Below are positions 7,192 to 14,814 of a stretch of DNA of 63,574 nt, in pieces (the first letter of the stretch is position 1; each line of letters starts with the position of its first letter). Source of the DNA: a virus; the IMG/VR virus record IMGVR_UViG_3300042400_001354, positions 1 through 63,574 of that record; one strand, written 5' to 3'. The position numbers and the translations under genes are program-made. A model generated the notes under the pieces. That model did no database searches and was not told the DNA's origin. It was given only the letters and a program-made list of their open reading frames with translations.

Positions 7192-8189
7192 TATATTTTT
7201 TTCCAGTTTAAAAATTCAATTTCAGCCATCAACCCAGAATAGGTGTGCTTAGTTATTATACCTAACAATTCCTGTTCCGTCAAGCCATTTTTTATAGCAT
7301 CATTAATATCTTTTGCACCAAAAGATTCTGGCAACAAACAGACATTAAAATTATTTTTAATAAATTTTTCTATATTAGAAACAATATTTTTATTTCTAGG
7401 TTCGCAATCAGGAACTAATATTAATTTATCTTTTGAGAATACTGTTGAAGCTGATGCTAAATTTGAATCAGCAGTAGCAATTGCATTTGGAAGAAATAAA
7501 CTATCAAATGGTCCTTCAACTACATATATTGGTTTCATAGGATCAACTTTATCCAATCCAAATATTTTTTCCTGTTCTTTATCAAGTTTAACAGTAATAT
7601 ATCTCATTGAATAATTATCAATTGCTCTACCTTGAAACGCAATTAGTTCCCCTGATCTAGAGAAAAACGGAATTATTATTCGAGGTCCAGTTTTCTCCAA
7701 CTTTTTATCGGAAACAGATTCTACAAATTGTTTAAAATCTTCAGAAAAATAAAGAGTTTTTAACGCTTTTGTAGGTATTTTACGATCTAAAAGATACTTT
7801 TTAGCGACATGATTATCGTCTAATGAGTCTACCGTGGGTAAATCTAGTTTTTTCTCAGTTTTTTTAAATTTTGGGATGGATGGAACTTCAATTTTGCGTC
7901 CAGCAGGATTAAATTTTTCTTGAAATGATTCCATAACATATTCTTTTTCCAAATACGGATCAAGATAATTAATTAAAGATCTTACTGTTGTACCTTTATC
8001 GCAATTAAAACATGTAAAAAAATAACTGTCATTTTTCGCATAAACGAATCCACGAGTTTTAGATTTAATTTTTTGAGAATCCCCGCAATAAGGACACCTA
8101 AACGTATAAAGATTTGTATTTTTTTGTTTAAAATGTTCTAATTTAGAAGAAAGTAGTAAGAGATATTTTCTATCAATCCAAATGCTCAT
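7191..8189 (-). CDS. 61: DNA primase (T4 gp61 type)
   Basis: Synthesises RNA primers for lagging-strand replication together with the gp41 helicase. The N-terminal zinc-binding module has CPYC (C32, C35) and CFNC (C60, C63). A TOPRIM-like catalytic region follows: YVVEGPFDSLF (about residue 218-228, catalytic Glu) and LILVPDCEPRN (acidic pair). 332 residues, close to T4 gp61 (342). It has its own sigma70-type promoter at 8222-8250. In T4 it lies next to gene 41; here about 14 kb of glycan and virion-protein genes separate them. Confidence 0.9.
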   Translation of the reverse strand: MSIWIDRKYLLLLSSKLEHFKQKNTNLYTFRCPYCGDSQKIKSKTRGFVYAKNDSYFFTCFNCDKGTTVRSLINYLDPYLEKEYVMESFQEKFNPAGRKIEVPSIPKFKKTEKKLDLPTVDSLDDNHVAKKYLLDRKIPTKALKTLYFSEDFKQFVESVSDKKLEKTGPRIIIPFFSRSGELIAFQGRAIDNYSMRYITVKLDKEQEKIFGLDKVDPMKPIYVVEGPFDSLFLPNAIATADSNLASASTVFSKDKLILVPDCEPRNKNIVSNIEKFIKNNFNVCLLPESFGAKDINDAIKNGLTEQELLGIITKHTYSGLMAEIEFLNWKKI

Positions 8190-8196
8190 AATGAAA

Positions 8197-8221
8197 AAGC
8201 CTATAATTTTCGTATAGGCTT
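8197..8221 (-). terminator. Intrinsic terminator of the 13769-8255 operon
   Basis: Perfect 9-bp stem AAGCCTATA / TATAGGCTT with a 7-nt loop; in minus-strand RNA it ends in a run of U. It lies 34 nt after the stop of the gene at 8255 and just before the primase start. The start point expected from the promoter at 8222-8250 falls inside the first arm, so transcripts begun there would lack the full hairpin and escape termination. Confidence 0.75.
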
Positions 8222-8250
8222 ATTATACTATCAAACTTAAAAAAAAGCAA
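8222..8250 (-). promoter_or_regulatory. Sigma70-type promoter for primase
   Basis: Minus strand: TTGCTT (8250-8245), 17-nt spacer ending ATAG, TATAAT (8227-8222). Same architecture as the promoters at 28413, 32124, 33853, 36396, 41445 and 44774. It faces gene 61 and the nucleotide-metabolism genes. Confidence 0.75.
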
Positions 8251-8254
8251 GTTT

Positions 8255-8695
8255 TTAGTGTATCATTAAAATTTTTTTAACTAATTCTGAATTTGAGAGT
8301 AACCAAAGAATAACAGCACCTCCCCCCCATACTAACCATTTAATTTGAAGCAATTCTCCAGTTTTATTTTCTTGTTTTACAATTCTATCGGTTAAATCTT
8401 GATTAAGATTTGTGATTTCTTCTGATAATAATTTTTCAATAGCAGATATTCTATTAGAAATACCTTTTTCAGTTTGTTCTAAGGAAGAATACAATTCCGA
8501 TAATTCTTCCTTAGTATAAATTAAATTAGCCTCTATTTTTGTTGTTTTATCAATAAGAGAGTCGTGCTGAGAATCAATTTTTTCTATTACTGAATCCAGT
8601 TTCTCAAATAGTTTATTGATAAATGAAACTTCCTGTTTCAACACAGCAACTTCAACTCTCAAATCAGATAATGTTGAATTATCAGTTACTGCCAT
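8255..8695 (-). CDS. Coiled-coil protein with C-terminal membrane anchor
   Basis: 146 residues. Residues about 10-110 are long amphipathic heptads (VAVLKQEVSFINKLFEKLDSV and onward), predicted coiled coil. Residues about 118-136 (IKWLVWGGGAVILWLL) form one C-terminal membrane span with a short basic tail. Topology is that of a tail-anchored spacer. Last gene of the operon, directly before the terminator at 8197-8221; overlaps the stop of the gene at 8686. A membrane-contact or ejection role is a guess. Confidence 0.65.
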   Translation of the reverse strand: MAVTDNSTLSDLRVEVAVLKQEVSFINKLFEKLDSVIEKIDSQHDSLIDKTTKIEANLIYTKEELSELYSSLEQTEKGISNRISAIEKLLSEEITNLNQDLTDRIVKQENKTGELLQIKWLVWGGGAVILWLLSNSELVKKILMIH

Positions 8696-8880
8696 CTAGT
8701 CATCCTTTTTGATTCTTGTTCTATATTTGATGTTGTTTCTAGCAATTTATCTAATTTTACAGAATATGATTCTAATGTAAATAACATTTTATCATATTTA
8801 GAATAATCTAAAATATCAGAAATTAATATATTTTCTAAAGAGTGTTCTAGCATCTTTTGTGTCCCTTTGACAGCAACCAT
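8686..8880 (-). CDS. Small helical protein, unknown
   Basis: 64 residues, helical and charged (LISDILDYSKYDKMLFTLESY). ATG at 8880 assumed; an internal ATG nine codons later has a better GGG-containing ribosome site, so the true protein may be 55 residues. Its stop overlaps the following coiled-coil gene by 10 nt. T4-like prohead and tail operons contain many such small proteins; no function assigned. Confidence 0.5.
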   Translation of the reverse strand: MVAVKGTQKMLEHSLENILISDILDYSKYDKMLFTLESYSVKLDKLLETTSNIEQESKRMTRWQ

Positions 8881-8893
8881 AATTAATCTTAAG

Positions 8894-9415
8894 TTATTTT
8901 AATTTTTGCAATTTATAAATTGTAGTATTACATAATTCTACACTTTCATCAATAATATTTTGTATAGATGTATCATCTGTAATTAAATTGCGAGTTTTAC
9001 CAATCCAATCTCTAAATTCAATAATAGCATCTACAGCAATTTTCATTTCAGCAGCAATCGAGGGAAGAGAAATGAATTTACCATATAAACCAATATATGA
9101 TTCACAAAAACTATCAATTTTCCCAACAATTTCTTCATAAAATGTTGCTAAAGCACTATGTTCCGAAAATGAATCTGTACTTAAATGCGCAAAATGAGTA
9201 GTAGTTGCTAAAGCTCTTGCTCTAGCAAAAAACTCACTAGCAACAGAATTCGAGATATTTTCTGGTGTCCCTTGAGTTTCGGCTTCCTGAGCAGGATATC
9301 CTGGTTTCGATGCCTCAAATAATATTTGATCTAGAGAATATTTTTGTACACGAGTTCTATCCAATCCATATTGTTCAACGATTGAGGTAATTTTATTTAA
9401 ATATTTTTGTTCCAT
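8894..9415 (-). CDS. Ferritin-like (Dps-like) phage protein
   Basis: 173 residues. The central segment (ARALATTTHFAHLSTDSFSEHSALATFYEEI, about residues 64-95, then KIDSFCESYIG) resembles the first helix pair of Dps-type ferritins and the phage DUF5856-like family. Dps proteins oxidise iron and bind DNA; in phages the role is unproven. The N-terminal third is variable. TGATG overlap with the upstream gene places it in the operon of capsid-targeted proteins, so it may be a virion or DNA-protecting protein. Some expected metal ligands are not obvious by eye. Confidence 0.6.
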   Translation of the reverse strand: MEQKYLNKITSIVEQYGLDRTRVQKYSLDQILFEASKPGYPAQEAETQGTPENISNSVASEFFARARALATTTHFAHLSTDSFSEHSALATFYEEIVGKIDSFCESYIGLYGKFISLPSIAAEMKIAVDAIIEFRDWIGKTRNLITDDTSIQNIIDESVELCNTTIYKLQKLK

Positions 9416-9612
9416 CAGGGGTTCCTTGTTAATGGCAAAGGTGTTAATAATGCACTTTTTTTCTTACGGCTCACTCCTGGTTCAGCTTGATTCGGTAACG
9501 TTGCATTAGGTACACCTGCTCCAGCAATGTTACCCGTACCAACTACACTCCCACCAGAAACACTAGCTGTTCCACCTTCGCATTCTGCAATAAAATCTTT
9601 AAATGTTTTCAT
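9415..9612 (-). CDS. Small Gly/Ser-rich protein with capsid-targeting-like N-terminus
   Basis: 65 residues. Begins MKTFKDFIAE, matching the T4 internal-protein III targeting peptide (MKTYQEFIAE) at seven of ten positions, including the FIAE that T4 gp21 protease cleaves after. The rest is low-complexity Gly/Ser/Ala/Val then a basic SRKKKSALL stretch. RBS AAGGA before ATG 9612. Candidate internal head protein, processed by the prohead protease at 50083. Function after packaging unknown. Confidence 0.65.
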   Translation of the reverse strand: MKTFKDFIAECEGGTASVSGGSVVGTGNIAGAGVPNATLPNQAEPGVSRKKKSALLTPLPLTRNP

Positions 9613-9992
9613 AAAGTCCTTAATATTTTTGCAATTTCCATATCAACAGGAATATCCGAAGAAATAATGATATTATTATTTATTTTAATTTCGTTTGGCA
9701 TTCTGTTTAAATAAATTAAAAAAGTTTTTAATTGGCTATAATTATCTGATTCTATTTTATAAAACAACATCATATTTACTGCTACAGTTGGCTCAAATAC
9801 ATTATATAATAATATAAGATGATTTAAAATTAACCTTTCAGCTAATATTCCATTTTTTTTATATTTTTTTAATAACCGTTTAATATAAGTTATTCGTTTT
9901 AAATCAGTATTAAATTCAACAGTAGAATAATGTAACGGCCAATAATGTTTCACAGCAAAAAATATAAAATTTTCTTCAGTCAATTCATCCAT
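9609..9992 (-). CDS. Conserved-type small phage protein, helical
   Basis: About 127 residues, rich in Asn/Ile/Lys, with DLKRITYIKRLLKKYKKNG (about residues 30-48) followed by hydrophobic helices (RLILNHLILLYNVF). This pattern is familiar from a conserved T4-like aquatic phage protein of unknown function. Start: GTG at 9998 is open but ATG at 9992 is preferred. Its stop overlaps the next ATG (ATGA), coupling it to the capsid-targeted gene at 9415. Confidence 0.6.
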   Translation of the reverse strand: MDELTEENFIFFAVKHYWPLHYSTVEFNTDLKRITYIKRLLKKYKKNGILAERLILNHLILLYNVFEPTVAVNMMLFYKIESDNYSQLKTFLIYLNRMPNEIKINNNIIISSDIPVDMEIAKILRTL

Positions 9993-10011
9993 AATCACAA
10001 CGTAAAATAAA

Positions 10012-10392
10012 TTAAATTAATTCAGCAGAACATTTATATAACCCATCAACTAGATTATACGAAAATTTTAAAATATAAGGATTGGTATTTAAAATTTTTC
10101 CATCAAACTCATCCCATTTTGTATTATGGAGACCGACGGTCAAATTTAATGTTCCATTTTTTGTATCATTAATATCTACTTGAGGAATATCTAAACTATA
10201 CATTGCTAAAATTTTACTTAATTTAACTAAAGCTTCTTCAACAGTTTTAAATGATTGTCTTAATGTTAAATCAATATTTCTATTTAATTGATTTTTAATT
10301 TCTGGAATTGCTACATCAGTACCAGTTGTCTCAATATCAACAATTGGCGCATTAATATATAATTCTGTAATATATTCTTTAAATGTTTTCAT
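10012..10392 (-). CDS. Unknown protein with capsid-targeting-like N-terminus
   Basis: 126 residues. Begins MKTFKEYITE, closely similar to the T4 IPIII targeting peptide and to the gene at 9415; a gp21-type cut after ITE would remove the leader. The remainder is alpha/beta with KTVEEALVKLSKILAMY and a beta-rich end. No fold recognised. Part of the 13769-8255 operon. Confidence 0.6.
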   Translation of the reverse strand: MKTFKEYITELYINAPIVDIETTGTDVAIPEIKNQLNRNIDLTLRQSFKTVEEALVKLSKILAMYSLDIPQVDINDTKNGTLNLTVGLHNTKWDEFDGKILNTNPYILKFSYNLVDGLYKCSAELI

Positions 10393-10398
10393 AATGAT

Positions 10399-10932
10399 TT
10401 AATTTGGTGTTATGTAATTGTTGTCTGTTTGTGCTTGATTTTGGTCTGAATCGCTAGATTTATTTCTGGAGTCAGGATACCCGAAAAAAGTAACGGCAAC
10501 CCCTTTTTTCCCAGATTTACTATCCTTTTTCGCATTTTTAATAGCCTCAATCAACGAAGTTGAATTTTGGATATCTATGCTCTCATAATGATTGACTTTT
10601 AACCAAGCATGAAACGCTGGAGAATTTTTAATTTTATCGCGCAATTGCTTACCAACAATTCCACGCAATTTATATGGGTCTAGACCCAAATGACGATAAT
10701 AATTTACAAACAAATCGTATCTAGATACTTCATCTAATTGTTCTGATTCTTCATGACAACATTTTTTCGCAGTAGCTGTAGCAATAGCCATCTTTTTTGA
10801 CATACCACTAGGAGTAGAACCCATCCCTGGATTTTCTCTTTCCATAGCTTTTGCAATTTTTTCGCGTTTATGTTTTTCTTTATCTGTTAATTTTCTCTCT
10901 AGATAAAGTTGTTTAATGTCTGTAAATTTCAT
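10399..10932 (-). CDS. Basic protein of the internal-protein operon
   Basis: 177 residues. MKFTDIKQLYLERK start, then a very basic region (KLTDKEKHKREKIAKAMEREN) and a GMGSTPSGMSKKMAIATATAKK segment; a middle domain (EVSRYDLFVNYYRHLGLDPYKLRG) is helical; the tail is polar and low-complexity. The charge suggests DNA association. The start is TAAATG with the upstream gene. Leader resemblance to capsid-targeting peptides is weaker than in 9415 and 10012. Function unknown. Confidence 0.55.
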   Translation of the reverse strand: MKFTDIKQLYLERKLTDKEKHKREKIAKAMERENPGMGSTPSGMSKKMAIATATAKKCCHEESEQLDEVSRYDLFVNYYRHLGLDPYKLRGIVGKQLRDKIKNSPAFHAWLKVNHYESIDIQNSTSLIEAIKNAKKDSKSGKKGVAVTFFGYPDSRNKSSDSDQNQAQTDNNYITPN

Positions 10933-11178
10933 TTATCGGGTTCCTAAATTTTGATAATGAGATAATAATTTTTCTTTAAATATTTTAGGTGGTTCTTTGG
11001 GTTTATTTACAGAAACAGATTTCGAGACCAACTGAGGAGCAGACAATTCAGGTTGATCTTTTGCAGAAGTAAATTTTGCAACTTTACTTCCATGAAAATG
11101 TTTTGTCGGGTCTGTAGATTTAAATAAAGCTTTTAAAGAAGTATATTTATTTAGTCCGTGTTGTTCATCCAATTCCAT
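10933..11178 (-). CDS. Small unknown protein, overlaps kinase 3' end
   Basis: 81 residues, Lys/Ser/Pro-rich (SKSVSVNKPKEPPKIFKEKLL), with no recognisable domain. Its start overlaps the P-loop kinase by 14 nt, and its stop directly precedes the next ATG (TAAATG). Lysine- and proline-rich small proteins are common among phage head internal proteins, but there is no targeting leader here. Confidence 0.5.
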   Translation of the reverse strand: MELDEQHGLNKYTSLKALFKSTDPTKHFHGSKVAKFTSAKDQPELSAPQLVSKSVSVNKPKEPPKIFKEKLLSHYQNLGTR

Positions 11179-11962
11179 ATGGTACTACCTTTTTAAAATT
11201 GATTTTTTTAATTTTACCTAAAACTCTTCTGGTTCGTTCTTTATCATCATCCGATCGCATATCAGCAGTTGAACTAGATAATTTTTGCATAGGGCTCGTT
11301 GCGATAGGGCTAGTATCAAAAGAAAAAACCTCATAAGATTCAGCAACACCATTATACACAGACCAAGATCCTGGAGTCATACCTCTTGTATCAGTAACAT
11401 CTCCAGGAACAATAGATTTTAATTTTTTCTTGATTCTGGGTTTAGCAATATCTTCTAGCGTTAAATCGCTTTTGAAAGATAATTCGCTTAAAATATCTAA
11501 AATATAAATTCTAGCTTCAGATAAATCTAGAGTTTCAGAATTATCAACTATAATATTCGACTCAAATAGTTCCAAAATAGATTTTCTATTTGCATTTCCA
11601 ATTGTTATTCTTTCTAAAGATTCTTTTAAATTATTTCTAGTTTTTAATCTTTCTATGGATACAGATAAATTAGTTTCAACCAAAATTAAATGCGCAGAAT
11701 ACCCTATAGATTCTAATACTTGTTTTGTTAGAGCAAAATTTAAATTAAAACTATTTGCTGTTATAAGAATTGAATTTCTTTCCAATAAAGATTCTTGTTT
11801 TTCAGGTAAAGCTCGTTTAAATGCTGTATCGTTAGATAACATTTCGTCTATTTGAGTTGCGGTAAATTCGATAATATTGTAATTAGAAGTAATATCTCTA
11901 ATTACAACATCTTTTCCTGCACCTGGAGCTCCAATAATAAAAATAGCTTGATTTTTTTGCAT
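11165..11962 (-). CDS. P-loop kinase-like protein
   Basis: 265 residues. A perfect Walker A, GAPGAGKD (residues 11-18), opens a nucleoside/polynucleotide-kinase-like domain of about 165 residues with a lid-type segment (SVSIERLKTRNNLKESLERI). The C-terminal 100 residues are unlike known kinases and include DTRGMTPGSWSVYNGVAESYEV and a basic end. Substrate unknown: nucleotide, RNA 5' end or a zeta-toxin-like target. It is coupled (TAATG) to the nucleotidyltransferase at 11962, arguing for a shared pathway. Confidence 0.75.
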   Translation of the reverse strand: MQKNQAIFIIGAPGAGKDVVIRDITSNYNIIEFTATQIDEMLSNDTAFKRALPEKQESLLERNSILITANSFNLNFALTKQVLESIGYSAHLILVETNLSVSIERLKTRNNLKESLERITIGNANRKSILELFESNIIVDNSETLDLSEARIYILDILSELSFKSDLTLEDIAKPRIKKKLKSIVPGDVTDTRGMTPGSWSVYNGVAESYEVFSFDTSPIATSPMQKLSSSTADMRSDDDKERTRRVLGKIKKINFKKVVPYGIG

Positions 11963-12576
11963 TACATTAATCTCAGTCTACTTAAAAAATTCTGGATATA
12001 AGATTCTTTTAACCCAATTCCTGAACTAACATCATGCATTAATTCTCTGGCATGATCATCAGACACAGTACTTGGAACACCTTTTCTGAAAGATTCGAAA
12101 TCATTATTACTAGCATGATCTCGCATTTTACTTCCAGACATACCCTCTGTTCCTTCTGAATCTGGATCTCGGTGGCCAGCAGAACGAACGTCTACTTTTT
12201 TGAAATTATAGTAACCATGTTTACCATGCACCCCATTATATTTATTAATCAAATCTTCCATATCTTTTGTTCTATCAGAACCACCCACATATATCAAATG
12301 TGAATGGCCAGCATCATGTAATTTAGACAAATGATGTAATAATGTTGGAGAATCTTTATGAGCAACAACAAAATTAGTTCTAGGGGAATATCGATTTAAA
12401 TGTTTCAATTTTTGTTCTGTGGATAAAGGATTTTTCTTTGGATCATGAGAACCAGAAACTATAACAGAATGAGCAGCATCTTCTTTATCAGCAATAGAAT
12501 GGACTGCATCTATTAATTTTAAATGACCAGTTGTTGGTGGGTTCATTCTACCAAAAGCAGTTACAACTTTACTCAT
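11962..12576 (-). CDS. Cytidylyltransferase/NMNAT-like nucleotidyltransferase
   Basis: 204 residues. The HxGH-type motif is present as FGRMNPPTTGH (residues 8-18, T-x-G-H form) and the second nucleotide-binding motif as SGSKMR (147-152, in the place of ISSTxxR). YVGGSDR (about 96-102) fits the middle of the fold. Family members transfer AMP or CMP to a phosphorylated substrate (for example nicotinamide mononucleotide or phosphopantetheine). The substrate cannot be told from sequence. Overlaps by TGATG with the ligase-like gene upstream and by TAATG with the kinase downstream. Confidence 0.8.
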   Translation of the reverse strand: MSKVVTAFGRMNPPTTGHLKLIDAVHSIADKEDAAHSVIVSGSHDPKKNPLSTEQKLKHLNRYSPRTNFVVAHKDSPTLLHHLSKLHDAGHSHLIYVGGSDRTKDMEDLINKYNGVHGKHGYYNFKKVDVRSAGHRDPDSEGTEGMSGSKMRDHASNNDFESFRKGVPSTVSDDHARELMHDVSSGIGLKESYIQNFLSRLRLM

Positions 12577-13769
12577 CAGCGTACCTTTAATAAATTGGCT
12601 TTAGAAAATTCTGCACGATTAACTAATTTAATCGGAGCACCATCTGTATCTTTTGATTTAGTTGGATGAAATACAAATCCTTCTGGATCTGTACGATTAC
12701 CGCTAATATGATGTTCCAATCCACCTTCATGTTGATTTAATGTATTAACCAATACATCTTTAGCTTTTTGTAAATGGTGATGCAATTTAAGTAAATTGTT
12801 GTAATGTTCTGAGTTTCCATCTATATGATCTAGGTGTGATTGCAACTCAGTATTTTTTCTTGCTTGAGAAGCTGTTGTTTTTAATTTATCAATTGCTTTC
12901 TGGTATTTGCCTGCAATATGAGATTTCAAACCTTGTGCAGTTGGTTTCTCGCCTGTTCGCACAGTATGATTAATATATGTAGCTAGATGACCTGAATCTC
13001 CGCTATGCGGTTCTGTAGCCTCGTACATAGTATTTTTATGAGTATCATGAAGTTTTTTTGCTGCAGATAAATGTGTATTAAATTCCGTCTGAGCTGATTC
13101 GGAATAATGAACATTTTTTGTATCGTGCTCAGGAGATTTACCATAAACATCTGGATGGTGAGCGAAATTATGGTGATCCGGATTAGGATCTGCTGTCATA
13201 GAAGCAATGCTATTACCATGATATTGCGTATGTGTTACAACACCAACTTTAGCACGTTTTATCTTATCTGCTTCATCACCACGAGCCGTGTAAGATATAG
13301 TATTTGGAGTAAAAGAAGCAGACCCATCATCTTTATGTTTAACATCATTTCCACTAAACATTAAATCACCTTGATACACTCCTCGTTTAGGAGCAACTTT
13401 AGGTAGATGATGGAGAGCATCTTTTAATTTTTCAGCTAATCCAGGAGCATGACCGTGATTACGATCAATGTCTTCTGATGTATAATTGATTTTAGGGTTT
13501 TTATTAAAAGCTGATTTAGAAGCAACAAAAAATTTACCAGTTTCTGGATGATGTCCATATACAATAGAAGGAGACCCATCATATTTCATAGTCAATTTAG
13601 GACCAGATTGACCATTTTTAATATAATTATGCGCTTCATTTATTGCAGATATTGCACTAGACGTTCCATGAGAACCTTCAAATGCTTTATCTTCAACATG
13701 TGTTAAATGTTTTAATTTCGAGCCTTCTTCTTCTTTATTTTCAATAATGAAATGTTTAAATCGTAACAT
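12576..13769 (-). CDS. ATP-grasp/ligase-type nucleotidyltransferase with capsid-targeting-like N-terminus
   Basis: 397 residues. Shows the covalent nucleotidyltransferase motifs of DNA/RNA ligases: KYDG (K62-G65, motif I), VYQGDLMF (131-138, motif III-like), EGFVF (E363, motif IV) and IKLV (K381, motif V). Between them is a His-rich helical insert of about 200 residues. The N-terminus MLRFKHFIIE resembles capsid-targeting leaders. No C-terminal OB domain is visible after motif V, so it may be an end-adenylating enzyme or minimal ligase. Strong RBS (AAAGGGG) and a double late promoter at 13797-13812. First gene of the operon running to 8255. Confidence 0.75.
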   Translation of the reverse strand: MLRFKHFIIENKEEEGSKLKHLTHVEDKAFEGSHGTSSAISAINEAHNYIKNGQSGPKLTMKYDGSPSIVYGHHPETGKFFVASKSAFNKNPKINYTSEDIDRNHGHAPGLAEKLKDALHHLPKVAPKRGVYQGDLMFSGNDVKHKDDGSASFTPNTISYTARGDEADKIKRAKVGVVTHTQYHGNSIASMTADPNPDHHNFAHHPDVYGKSPEHDTKNVHYSESAQTEFNTHLSAAKKLHDTHKNTMYEATEPHSGDSGHLATYINHTVRTGEKPTAQGLKSHIAGKYQKAIDKLKTTASQARKNTELQSHLDHIDGNSEHYNNLLKLHHHLQKAKDVLVNTLNQHEGGLEHHISGNRTDPEGFVFHPTKSKDTDGAPIKLVNRAEFSKANLLKVR

Positions 13770-13791
13770 AAAACCCCTTTGGCTTAAAATA

Positions 13792-14814
13792 TTAAGTATT
13801 TATATATTTATATAATTCAGGGGATTCACTTTTTATACAAATAGATTTGCACGTAGGATAATAATTGTTAAAATCGTTAATAACAATTCTTTTTGCTCTA
13901 TGAATATTCATTATCAATAAGCAGTCACCAAATCCCATATCACATAACATTTGTTTAGTTTGTTTCTCAAATTTTGAATCTCTGGCTGTAGTAAATATAA
14001 TTTGACACCCGTTTCGCAATTTTTCTAATAACGCATCAACATTTTGTTGTATTGGTTCATACATTTCAAATGGGTTTAAATCGTACCTACTTTGAACTTT
14101 ACAAATAACTCCATCAATATCAGAAAAATAGGTTGGTTTATCATTATAAGCATTAAATTCTGAAATAGTCCCAACATCAATATAATTTGACACTAAATTT
14201 TTAATGAAAATTTCTCCTGAATTAATCATATTTCCAATTATTTCTGATATATAAATTTCATTGGACATAGAATTTAATTCTTCGAATGTGGTTAAATAAT
14301 TAATTGCACAAGAAAATTGATATCCACCAACACAAAAATATTCGCTAACGATATTTTTTTCTATAATATTAGTAATAATATTTTGATCATTAGTTTTAAT
14401 ATAGCTTTTAGCTTGCAAATTTTTATTTGATCCTATGTTATCACAATAAACCACATTCCCTGTTTCTAGTTTATGCGTAAAAAATGAATCACAATCTCTA
14501 ACTAAAAATGGTCCAGTAATATTAGCACGTTTTATTGTTTGATAAACAGTATCAGCAGAACCATTGGTTCTATCATCAAGAACAATCACGTTAATAGATT
14601 CACCAAAAATATAATTTAATCTATGAATTATATTATATGTTATTTCGTGTTCTTTTAATATAGTAACGTAAATATTATTGTATTGGTTCGATTTTATATA
14701 TTGAGTAAGAACATTCTCCAAAACCATTGTACCGTCAAAACACGATAAAACATATTTCGGAAAAGAATCTGGAAATCTACTAGATAAACCAGCGCAAGGA
14801 ACTATTAAATCCAT
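13792..14814 (-). CDS. Sugar-phosphate nucleotidyltransferase fused to HAD phosphatase
   Basis: 340 residues in two domains. N-terminal (1-220) nucleotidyltransferase: PCAGLSSRFPDSFPK matches GxGxRxxxxxxPK, and RDCDSF is the metal-binding Asp site. C-terminal (about 228-325) HAD-type domain: FSDIDGVI (DxDG), FTTARD and a late Asp region. Such fusions activate a sugar or polyol phosphate with a nucleotide and remove phosphate from an intermediate. It overlaps the kinase-like gene at 14805, suggesting consecutive steps. Donor sugar unknown. Confidence 0.8.
   Translation of the reverse strand: MDLIVPCAGLSSRFPDSFPKYVLSCFDGTMVLENVLTQYIKSNQYNNIYVTILKEHEITYNIIHRLNYIFGESINVIVLDDRTNGSADTVYQTIKRANITGPFLVRDCDSFFTHKLETGNVVYCDNIGSNKNLQAKSYIKTNDQNIITNIIEKNIVSEYFCVGGYQFSCAINYLTTFEELNSMSNEIYISEIIGNMINSGEIFIKNLVSNYIDVGTISEFNAYNDKPTYFSDIDGVICKVQSRYDLNPFEMYEPIQQNVDALLEKLRNGCQIIFTTARDSKFEKQTKQMLCDMGFGDCLLIMNIHRAKRIVINDFNNYYPTCKSICIKSESPELYKYINT
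13797..13812 (-). promoter_or_regulatory. Tandem T4-type late promoters
   Basis: Two abutting TATAAATA elements on the minus strand (13804-13797 and 13812-13805), 28 nt before the ATG at 13769. T4-like late promoters consist of just this element, read by gp55 with gp45. They overlap the last codons of the preceding gene. They imply that the 13769-8255 operon is expressed with virion genes. Confidence 0.65.
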
